This document shows positions 24,101 to 36,100 of a stretch of 64,000 nucleotides of DNA, in pieces. Under the pieces are notes generated by a model. The model was not told the DNA's origin. It was given only the letters and a program-made list of their open reading frames with translations, and searched no databases. Position 1 is the stretch's first letter. Each line of letters begins with the position of its first letter. This stretch comes from Lumbricus rubellus (lineage: Eukaryota; Annelida; Clitellata; Crassiclitellata; Lumbricidae), in contig OX243827.1 of the NCBI GenBank assembly GCA_945859605.1, forward strand, positions 6,858,619-6,922,618, read 5' to 3'. The position numbers and the translations under genes were made by a program.

Positions 24101-27100
24101 CTTCAAAACTGCTGTGTAACAACACCAGGTGGCCGCCGAAGAAAGGATTTAGGATTAGCAGTGGATTAGCATGCAGTTCAACGGCTTCAGCTGAGAGAGT
24201 AGAATAATTCTGCGGTGAAGTCCTTCCGTTTCAATTTATTATGTAAGATGATATCTCCAGGTACTTCGCAGATCCCTCGCTTTTCTTCGTCAGTGCGGTG
24301 ATCAGTAGGGATTTCGAATATTGATTACTCTTCTCCGCAGGAAGTCGTTCCGTCATCTCATCCAACAGACGAGTCAACGATTTTTTTTCTATATTCCTAC
24401 GGAGATGCTGCGAGACTTTGCCATCAGATGCTTATTAATTATGAATTCCTCAAGATATATAATATAGCATTACGCTGCACTAAGAATAGATATATCCTGC
24501 GTTGACCTTTGGTCAGAGCGTCTAGAAAGGAAAATATAATTGTAATCCAACATGTACTTGGCTTATCTGGTCCTGCAAAGCGCAACCATTACTTTTTTAA
24601 AGAAAAACTCTAATGTGCTTAAGTTCTTGGCTCTTATTTGGGTCCAAGCACCAGCACAGCAACTCAACAATGTACTTGTCTCTGTTCTAAGTTCCACTTC
24701 TGTCTGTCTATCCATCAGTTTGTCTGTCCATCTGTTTGTCTGTCTTTGTATCTTTTGTGTTGGTGCTCCTCTGTCTGTATCATAAGCATCATTGAAAAGT
24801 TCGTCTGACGTTAATTACACGAAGAGATAATGTCAAGCTGACATCATCGACCTTTGTGCATCATGCCTCTCATCTGTACGCAGCAGAGACAAACAGATCA
24901 CGTCTCGTCATCCAGCTTCTCATCCAAGCGACTCAATAAGATGGCTAGACAATCTTTCCAGCTAAATCTCCAACTGGTCTTCTGCCGTAACCGATGATGA
25001 ACTCCACGATATCAACTGCATCTTCAGAGGCTCTTTTCGATGATGGTGGTCAAATGGCATTTCAAGCGAATCTTCATGATTTTTGCATTTTCTGAGACTT
25101 CACTGAATGAGCAAGCCCCTAAGAGTTCCCAGAAAACAGTTTAAGCTGAAAAGGGCATCCTCCTCCCTTCTAGCAAGCAGGTCATTCTTTCAAAACGATA
25201 ATGTCCAACAGAGCATCTGGGAAAGAGGGCTTAGGGCAATAGTCAATACTCTGCACAAAGAGCGCACAGACATGGGCTCGCTTCCCCCCACCTTCCCAAA
25301 GGTCCACTCAACCTTCCAATCAGCAGATGGTGATGGTAAAAAATGAGTAGTAGGATGTGATTGGCTGCCGACAGTTAAATTCAACTCTTGCAATAACTTG
25401 CGACCATCCGACAGTTTGAAATTAAACGAAGATCATTTTTATTGTTATTAGTCTACGCAGCTCCACATCAAGGCTAAGTAATGCTGCACCCAGACTACAA
25501 CATGGCAAGAAATGTGTCTAGTGGAACATGGCAAGAAATGTGTCTAGTGGACCATGGTAAGAAATGTGTCTAGTGGAACATGGTAAGAAATGTGTCCAGT
25601 GGAACATGGTAAGAAATGTGTCTAGTGGAACATGGTAAGAAATGTGTCCAGTGGAACATGGTAAGAAATGTGTCCAGTGGACCATGGTAAGAAATGTGTC
25701 TAGTGGAACATGTCTAGTGGTGGAACATGCCTGTAGAAGCCAGTAGCATCTTCGGTGGAATGTCGGAAGAATTGCCGAGTGAACGTAGCTTCCGTAGATG
25801 CATTCGATTCCTTGCACCTTCAGTTTCATGTGATCCTCTCGCGTCGTCTTCCCATCTTTCCGCTTCTTCCAGCAGTAGCCGTCCTTCCGATAGCGAACCT
25901 TCTTGCGGCTGTACAACAGCATTGTTCCTGATGGTGGCCTAGCAACGAAAAAACACACAGAATATCACTTCTCAGATACTCGACTTTTCTTTGGGGTCAG
26001 ATGCAATGAACGCTGGGCCTGTATTGCATTCAAACCTTCATTCACACAGTCACTGGGTATTGTTTGTTTGTATGTGCACTTGTTATAGCGTCCCTTCAAG
26101 CTCTCTCTCTACTCAGAGGTGCCCCGAATGCAGAGAGGACACTGCATCGGAGTTTCACGCCGAAGCGCTGAGCAATTGTCAGTGAAGGACTTGCCCAAGG
26201 TCCTTACGCGGCAAGGTGGATTCGAACCCCGAACCTTCCGGTTCCAAGGCAACGACGCCACCACTACACCACCTGTGTAGGGACCTTGAGAAAGTCTTTC
26301 ACACACACACACACACACACACAGCTGTTCAGTACGATGAATTTCCATCATGTGGCTGAGTGTGCATTGAGCAATTTCCAATTTTGGATTGGGGATCACG
26401 TAAGCAGTTGTGCTGCATTGGTGGCTATCTAAAGTCTTCTAAAACCTTTACTGTGATGAATAGTTTGCATACAACTGACAGTGCAAAACAATTATTTTCT
26501 AAATTAAAGCAATGCCAAATTATGTCAAAACACAAACAATTTAAGGCACATCTGGTGAAATCAGCAAAATACAAAAATCAAAATGAAAAAAGCTGCTGGG
26601 TACAAATTCGTTCATTCATCATTGAGACTTATAATAGTGCCCCTTCAAGGTTACTACTCAGGAGTGCTCCAGACTCAACCTCGGTTGAAAAGGATGGTTT
26701 TAAGGCTGCGATCAAAAGCATACGAGCAAATAAGGCAAATAATAATCTAGATACGAGAATGCCATTGTTATCTGATATATTCAGACAATGTAGACTGGTT
26801 ACATGTTGTGGAAACCAGCAATGATGCAAAGAGGAGCAATCTCCATAGATGATGGCAGATCTCTCAGGTTCCTTATCAAACGCATCATATACATGACTAA
26901 ATTATGCTCGATATTATCTCCAAACATATTAAATGGTGAGCTTGGTTACGCATACATAAGTGAACATTCAAACAGAACCATCTAAAATCCTATTACCTAC
27001 TCAATTATTTTGAAACTCTGGTTGTAAACGGGGATAGTATCAAAGCTGTAGAATATTTAAACCAAGTTTAACAAGTTTAAGTTAAAAAGAAAAAGAATTC

Positions 27101-30100
27101 AAAGCACTTGAAGACTGCTGTTACGTCAACTGACTTAAAACAAAAACCAATCTATAATCTACTAGTGGTACGAAAAGCAGGACTTCCATCATTTAACCCA
27201 TTATTCCATTAGGTCTTATCAGGGATAAGTCCCACACAGTCAGTAATATGCTGTGACAAACAGATTGTGGCCTGGCTGCTGTCCCAACATTCATGTTTTT
27301 GCCAAAACTTGGAGCAAGCGCTGTACTACTGAAGTATTAAAACTACATGTATCAAAACTACATGTATTAAAACTACATGTATTAAAACTACATGTACTAA
27401 AACTACATGTACTAAAACTACATGTATTAAAACTACATGTACTAAAACTACATGTACTAAAACTACATGTACTAAAACTACATGTACTAAAACTACATGT
27501 ACTAAAACTACATGTATTAAAACTACATGTACTAAAACTACATGTACTAAAAACTACATGTACTAAAACTACATGTACTAAAACTACATGTATTAAAACT
27601 ACATGTATGAAAACTACATGTATTAAAACTACTTGTATTAAAACTACATGTATGAAAACTACATGTATTAAAACTACATGTATTAAAACTACATGTATGA
27701 AAACTACATGTATTAAAACTACATGTATTAAAACTACATGTATTAAAACTACATGTATGACAAATGACGTCTACTTGTTACAAATGCGGGACTGACAAGT
27801 GGACTGACTTTCAGATAGATGGACATGAATTTAGTTCAACAATTTCTGCATTGGTCCATCGTACATACAGTCCAGTTTATGTGCTGTGTTGGACGGTTTG
27901 CACCCCAATATTTAGGACAGTGTATTAATAATGAGTTCAGAACTTCAGACTGTACTATTATATCTCCCATATTCAACAACAGCTTCTTATACTCAATTAA
28001 CATTTCCAACTTAAATAACAGAACTTTCACAATCGACCATGCATCAAAGACACCACGAGTTGCAAAGATGGCCACCACGTTTTGCTGACATGAAGGCATT
28101 TATTGACTGACGCATTGACGTTCGTGAAAATCGATCGCACTTATTACAATGATATGTGTGCACCAGGGACGGGCACAGTGGGTGAAATTGATAATTGATT
28201 AGAAGTTTCACTCATCCTCCCTCCACTCGCTTTGTTTGTTTGTTTGTTTGTTTGTGCACTTGTTATAGCACCCCTTCAAGCTCTTTCTACTCAGAGGCGC
28301 TCCCGAATGCAGAGCGGACACTGCATCAGAGTTTCACGCCGAAGCGCTGAGCAATTGTCAGTGAAGGACTTGCCCAAGGTCCTTACGTGGCGAGGTGGAT
28401 TCGAACCTTCCGGCTCCAAGGCAACGACACCACCACTACACCACCGCGCCCCAATTTGTGGTTAGTAAATGACTATTCACCCAGTAAGGAGGTTTAAACA
28501 GCATGGGTTCTGTTCTCAGATTGCAGTGGTCATGCATGTGCCTCAGCAAAATGACCTTTGGACTTTGGAGTCACGCTTCAACTTCTGAATGTGCTACCCT
28601 TCACTATACATGCCACCATCCATTTCATTCCATTTAGCAAACCATGGACAACAGAGGACTTACAGTGTACTAAACAGCTCTGCATTTGATGGGTGGTGTC
28701 CCCTGCCCAAGTAATAAGTGGGCTCGATTTAACTTGGCTGCAGACGAAAACATCAGTCACTGCTGATCCGCCGCATCACCCCCATTTGTGCATCACCCCC
28801 ATTTGCGCATCACCTCCATTTGCCCATCACCCCCATTCGCAGCACTATAATGCAATGTCAAGTAATCCAATGTTTATTATGCACTCGCAGATCAATAACA
28901 TTTGCTGCTCATCATTTATCTAAGGTTCAGTGAACAGTGGCAAGATGAAAGCAGTGGCAGGATAAAAGCAGTGGCAGGATAAAAGCAGTGGCAGGATAAA
29001 AACAGTGGCAGGATAAAAGCAGTGGCAGGATAAAAGCAGTGGCAGTGTTTCCTGTGGACCACGACGTTGAAAAACTTGGCTGAGATCGAGAGGTAGGCCA
29101 TTCGAGACAAGTGGTACCATAGCTGAGAAGTAAGCATCATATTGGACTCCCTGAATTGTCTCATATAAGGGAAAACAGACCTAACATGGCTCTCTCTTCC
29201 TCAGGTTGGGCAGCTGGCCTTCTGATGACACCATCTATTTCATCGCATTTACCAACCCACAAACAACAGAGGGTTTAGTGTGCACGAAGTGGCATTTTAT
29301 CTGCTCAAGTAATAAACAAACTCAATTTAACTTTAAACTGCAATTTTCCTATGAGCACCAAGCCAATTAAATGTTGGCATGACTGTGTATTCAACAGGAA
29401 GCATATTAGAAAAGTCACAGACAAACAAAGGAAATCTAAGACTCTGCTGGAATCTGCACCAAAGGCATTATAAATCTGATAGAAATCAGAGAAACACAAC
29501 AAGAGTAGCAATGTACTGCACAAAAGAGCGAGAGAAAAAGTGAAATTCTTTTACTGACAAATTATGTCTGGCAACAGGAAATAATTATGGTGAAGAATTG
29601 TTTTTTAAGCAATGCACAGCAAGTCAATCAACATTCCATTTGCAATCTCATTAGTGTCCATCTGTAAAGAACCAGTTTACCACAAAGTCTACTAACATTG
29701 AGGGGGAGCTCACAAACCGACAGCTGCACAAAGAACTCTCGTGTCAACACATAGTACACGAGGCAATAAAGTGCTGTGCATTTTCTTAACACACTCTGAT
29801 GGGTAACTTTTCTAATGGGTAAATCTTCCAACATTTGGGTAAATCGTCCAATGGGTAAATCCTCATAGCTGATGTTCAGGGCCGTTGCTGCAAGAACAGC
29901 CGATTTTTTTATCGGATAAACAAATCTCTTTCGTTTATAAGCCATACCTCAGCAGTTTATGGCTCGTGTTTATCCGTAGGACTGCACAAACAGCTGCAAA
30001 TCCTTAGCATTGCCACATTTCTGCATTAATTTCTCTAGTAGAATTAAACACCTTTAAATTATTCCAGACATGAATGCTAATTAATGCACACACAATTATA

Positions 30101-33100
30101 CCACAACAGGAAACAGCAACACAGTAACAGTGCTTAGCAAAGCTGCATGCTCTTGCATGTGTGTATGTTTTGTGTGACTAGTAGACTTTGTCACAGCAGG
30201 TTGGTACTACTACTCATGTTTTATACAGTCGGCCTACCAATTGGGTCAATAGGTCGCCTTGATCAGGTTCACTTTTCAGCCGTTGCTCTCATTGAGGCCA
30301 CCTTTATATATTCTCCTGTCTCTGCCTCTATTATATGTTCTTCACTTGCTTCCTGTTCCCAGTACATCTACTGCGGAGTTACATTACATGTGTGGCAGAT
30401 TCTTCTTGGTTGTACTGTATCTTACTTGTGTTACCTCTGTTTCTAACCTTGCAGTACATTGAACTATTTGTTCTTCGCATCAGTCTTTTGATTGTCATCA
30501 GACATTTTGATCGTCGGGCCATCCATCTGGAAGGGCCATCCATCTGGAATGACCATCCATCTGGAATGACCATCCATCTGGAATGGCCTACCACTAGACA
30601 CTGTGGCTGGGCTGAAAGGACCTCTAAGTAGGTTTCTTCAACAGACACTATATAAATTCTTTGAATCAATGGACGCTAAACAACAATGCTTGACAAATAT
30701 CAGCCTCTCAAACTGAAACAATAGCCTTTCAAAGAACCTGGCATAAAGAATTATTCATCTTAAGACAAAGAAATTGCCAATGTTACGACTTAAACCGTCC
30801 AACTGGAAGCAATGTCGCCACAACGATCATAATGACACATGTTAACAGAAGACTGAGCAGAGTTTCAACAGGTCTCTCAAATTATGTGCTCTACACAAAG
30901 AGCCAGAAATGTGCATATGAGTGAAAAGATGCTGAATCCTTCATCTACAGGTCATTCTCATTGATGTCACAGATGTTTCTGCTTGATACAGAGGCTGACC
31001 AGATGCCTGATTGACTACAAGAACTTTCCAGTTAACAATAGATCACAACATCTCCAACCAACAATGCATTTATGTCTTAAAGTCTTCACTCTGAACTGTG
31101 GGTCCATCAACAGTTGAAAACCATTTCACTTCATCGCTTTATCTTAACCTTTCTCAGCGTACATCAATAGCTGAAGTTCATTTCATATCATGGAACTGTT
31201 GAATTGGATGCTGAGTTTTATGTTTGAAATCATTCTACACAGTGATATGCATGTGTAAATATGAATAGTCTTTAAGCCTGTAAAATTTCATTTGGAAATT
31301 CTTACTTCTGGCCAAGATATTGGCAAAAAACCTTAGGGTGTTTATGGCCCACCCTGTACATCTATATTAATAAAGAGAGGATTCTGTCTGTGTGTCTGTC
31401 TGTCTGTCTGTCTGTATGTGTGTTTGACCGGAATGCATTTCGACAGTTTTTGACCTTTTCACTCCAAACCTTCACTACTCTGTCCGTCTCGGCGTCGGAC
31501 ACCCAGTGGAGGGGTTGGCGATTCTCTACCACCATGGGGGCCAGGGTGGGGAGCGAAACCCCCAAATTTTTTTCACTAAAACGCAGCCATTTATTTAAAA
31601 CTTTGCACCTAGACAGAGGGCCATCGGAACCACCCAGTAGAGTTGTTGGCGAATCTCCCCCACCATGGGGGCCACGGTGGGGGCAAAAACCCTACGTTTA
31701 TTAAACACCTTTTAAAACGCTTGCATGGCCATTATATAATGCGCTTTGCTGTAAATTCCTATTACAATTATAGTCAATTTACGCGTAGGCCTACCCGTGG
31801 AGGTCGGAGTTAGTTGTGGCGTGTTGTGAGGTTGGGGTGGGAGAGGGTCGTGGGGGGGTGGGAGGAAATTTTTCGGGGGGGGGTGAAGGAATTTTTTCCC
31901 CGAAAACCCTAATTTCACGGGTTGGCGTACCGCTGGAGAGGTCGGAGTGTGGTGGGGTGTTGTCGGGTGGGTGAGTTTGGGGTGGGTGTGGGAGTGGGGT
32001 GGGAGGATTTTTTCTCCCGAAAACCAAAATTTCACCGATGGCGTACCATTGGAGGTCGGAATGTTGTGGGGCTTTTGGGCGTGGATGGGGTGTGAGTTGG
32101 TGGGTTGGTGGAGGGTGTGGGTGGGGTGGGAACTGGCTTGGGCTCGGGGTTCGGGTGGTGGGGTGGAGAGTAGGGGTGAGGGTAGGGTGGGGTGGGGTGG
32201 AGGGAGTGGGATAGGACGGGTGAACGGGGCGGGGTGGACGGGGTGGGTGGGGGTTTGGGGGTGGAGTAGGGGGTAGAGGTGGGTGTGGTGAGGGTGGGTG
32301 GTGGAGGTGGGGTGGAGGTGTGAAGCGGGGGCGGGTGGATGGGCGGGGTGTACGGGGTGGGGGTGGAGGTTGGGGTGTGGTGAGGATGGGGTGGAGGTGG
32401 CGTGGAGGGGTGAAGCCGGGGCGGATGGAGGGGGTGGGTGTACGGGGTGGGGTGGGGTTTGAGGTGGAGGTGGGGTGTGGTTGGGTAGTTGCCGGAGAGG
32501 GTCGAATCCTAAATTTCCCGGGCAACGCCGGGTACCCCAGCTAGTTTGCTATATATCTTTGAGCCTCCAGTGATCTTGTCAGCTGTCATCATAATTAAAA
32601 ATCAATTACTAATTTAATATGCACATGACATGTCAAACGAAAACAAAGTTGCAATCTGGTCAATATAACTACAAGAGCAGACTCAAAAGACAGAAAGCAA
32701 TGCAAACCACTGTGTTGCTCAAGATTATAAATTCGAGAAAAAGAATCTCAACCTCGTTCTGACTTCCTGCTTCTCCCAAGATTCATGTTTATCAAACGCT
32801 ATCAGGATCGCAGCCACTTCCTAGAACAGACAAACGAGAAAATCACATTCACTGGAAGTCACAATCAAAACAAGAGCTTACATCAGAATCAAAACCATGC
32901 TTATCATCAACATGCGTATACATCAAAAATTTCACTACCCGCAATCCCGCATTCAAGTCATCTGATAAGACAGTTGTTTGTGACAGTCCCTTAATTTCCA
33001 CCCATTATCACCAGAACCATAATTAGAATTCATCACAAATACAATTTCATAGACACGACTCTCACTGACAGCCATAGACTTGCAGCATATGATCACCAGA

Positions 33101-36100
33101 TGGAGTCTAAGAACAATTGCAAAGTCTGTTTTCAGATCATAATATTCACCAAGAAATAATCTGTCCAAGCATTATAGCAAAAAAAACGTGAAATATCGAT
33201 GATCAAACGGCATGGTGCTGCATGCATCTTACTCATTTACACAAACTCCTCACCTCTGCAAGGTCACTCTTGGTTTTGGCTTCCTATAAAATGCAGAGTA
33301 AGATTTAAAACTAGCCTATGATCTGACCAACAAACCCCTAACAACGTGCACTTCTACAACCATCAACCACTAAGTAGTAATACAGACCCATAGACAAAGA
33401 TTGCAGATTGCATGGATGGATATAAAGAGATAATAATAATAAGGAGATAATACCTCCATGCAATCTGCAATCTGAATGGAGACTGTATGGGAGGATTTAC
33501 AATATCTTGAGATGACATGGAACGATGCTGTCGAGGTGGCGATGGACAGAGTGGAATAGAGAAGCTGCGTTGCCCGATGTGCAGAGCTGCATGGGAAGGA
33601 CTAAGTAAGTAACTAAGTAAGTAATCTGCAATCTATGGATATGAGTCTTTTAGCTGAACCAAAATGCAGACAGCACTGTCACAGGCTCTTATACATGAAT
33701 CCACATCGCTGCCATTTGCCATTTATGGATGCAACCAAAGATGACTTCTCGATGTTTGAACTCCTTTCACCAATCAACATTGCTCAGCAATTGTGAGTAA
33801 AGGACATGCTTAGAGTTCGTATATACACTTGAATACAATAACCATTTGAGGACAGGAAATTCAAACCCATCCTCTTTGCATTGCAACATAAGTGATCCTC
33901 CTCCAACCAACTGGCCACCTGTCACTATACTATTCAGCCAAAGCCTCATCCTCCTTGCATCAAATGGCTGTTCCTGTCACTATATTCAGCCAAAGCTTCC
34001 TCCTCCTTGCATCAAATGGCTGTTCCTGTACTTCTAGAATCAATGACAAATTATTCTCCTGCTCAAAACAAGTGGCACATCTCTGACTTGTTTATCCTGT
34101 CTGCTTAGAATTTCTGTCAGCAGCCAGTTCTCTGTAAACAAAGGGAGGAGGAAATAATCATGACTTAGTACAGTGTGTATACAATATACATGTACAATTG
34201 TACATGCTACTCTTTCATTATTTCACTTTTGTGTCAGCCTGTGCCTACAGACAAACAGAATTACTGAAACCTGATAGACATAAGACAGCCAAGCCAGACT
34301 TGTTTGATTGTCTCAGGACTCTCTCTGCCTCTGTCTGTCTGTCTGTCTCTCTCTGCCTGCCCGACTCCAATCAATATAAGACAAGGTTACATGGACAGCA
34401 GCAGCGACCATTGCATGTAGGACCATTGCATGTAGGACCATCGCATGTAGGACCATCGCATGTAGGACCATCGCATGTAGGACCATCGCATGTAGGACCA
34501 TCGCATGTAGGACCATCGCATGTAGGACCATCGCATGTAGGACCATCGCATGTAGGACCATTGCATGTAGGACCATTGCATGTAGGACCATTGCTTGTAG
34601 GACCATTGCATGTAGGACCATTGCATGTAGGACCATTGCATGTAGGACCATTGCATGTAGGACCATTGCATGTATGACCATTGCATGTAGGACCATTGCT
34701 TGTAGGACCATTGCATGTAGGACCATTGCATGTAGGACCATTGCATGTAGGACCATTGCATGTAGGACCATTGCATGTATGACCATTGCATGTATGACCA
34801 TTGCATGTAGGACCATTGCATGTAGGACCATTGCATGTAGGACCATTGCATGTAGGACCATTGCATGTAGGACCATTGCATGTAAGACCATTGCTTGTAG
34901 GAGAAGTCTAAGCAAGGAAGTCTGAAAGAAGACAGGAATGGAATGACTTTTGCATTGGTCAGACTCTACTAACTGTCTATCCATTTCAATTGCTGACGTC
35001 TCTTCTTTAATTACATGTATCTTGTGACAACGCAAAACAAGAAAGCATCTCTCTTGTTTCCTCAGCAACAAACTAGACCAGCCTAACAAAGAAATACTTA
35101 AGTACCACTACCATAAATACTCAAAAATAAGGTGGTTTCGAGTATAAGCCATCCCCAAATTTTGTGCCCGGAAAGTAACAAAAGTGTACTGACCCCAAAA
35201 CAAGTCATAGCCGTATAAATGAGGCATTATTTGACAAGGCAAGTGTATGACCGCATTATCCGCTATCAAGCGATCATGCAGCAATGATTTTTCAAACCAC
35301 ATACTAAGCTTATTCTAATACTTTTTACGTATTGCTAAGTAAATATTTTACTGCATTAAGTACTTGATTTCAAATTTGCTTTGATATCAGTGGAGTTTGT
35401 GCTTATTGCAGTTAAAAGAAATGTGTGAGATTGCGCATAATACTGTCAAGATGGCAGAGAGCATGGAGTATAAAGTGCAATGTAGGGTCAACATACTTTC
35501 TTTGTTATAGCACCATTATTCAACTTCCAACTTTTCTACTACAATACAATCTGCACTCTGATGGGAAAATACTGTAAGACGCCAAGGCAAGCACAGACTG
35601 GCAATCGCAGATTATACATTATTTATTTCTTATCTGAAGTTTCCACGTGAACCCAACCTGATGAAAAAAGCATCAATCAATCAATCGCCTATCAAGGAGA
35701 GTGAAGGTTCAAACCTGGGAGAAATAAGTCCAACAGATCGACTCACACACACCCCAATCAACTGTTATCAATCAACTGTCATCAATCAACTGTTATCAAT
35801 AAACTGTTATCAATCAACTATAATCAATCAATTGTTATCAATCAACTGTTATCAATCAACTGTAATCAATCAACTGTAATCAATCAACTGTCAATCAATC
35901 AACTGTTATCAATCAGCTGTCAATCAATGGAAAGTGAGCATTCTCACCTTGCCCACATCCTAAAAAACTGCTCACACACACACACACACACACATCCACA
36001 CATCCAGACAGGACATGAAGACAAACAGAAAATCATACAGACAACAAAAGAAGATAACCACACACACACACACACAATCACTCAAAAGAACAGACAACTA

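Larger units (their letters stand above)
17396..25730 (-). other. CAMTA: CAMTA intron 4
   Basis: Besides the LINE-split minisatellite and TTAA elements it holds a TIR element (22,762-23,057), a LINE 3' remnant near 23,265, a 39-bp repeat (23,480-23,605) and the 26-bp array at the exon 4 donor. 21,560-22,750 and 23,610-25,490 have no gene or array I can support. Confidence 0.6.
25939..32752 (-). other. CAMTA: CAMTA intron 3
   Basis: Repeats: SINE-A copies 3 and 4, 15-bp and 17-bp arrays, a LINE fragment (about 30,480-30,660) and a Helitron (31,361-32,544). A 154-codon plus-strand open frame at 26,360-26,824 matches nothing I know. 29,050-30,200 and 30,660-31,350 show nothing recognisable. Confidence 0.55.

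Noticed and set aside
26360..26824. 154-codon plus-strand open frame as a gene
   Set aside because: No recognisable domain, low-complexity AT-rich composition and no splice or context support.
27253..27795. 180-codon plus-strand frame
   Set aside because: By-product of the 15-bp ACATGT array.
31791..32525. 244-codon proline-rich frame
   Set aside because: Translation of the G-rich Helitron interior on the opposite strand; no other coding sign.
34313..35089. 258-codon minus-strand frame of MVLHA repeats
   Set aside because: By-product of the 15-bp array; other frames are equally open.
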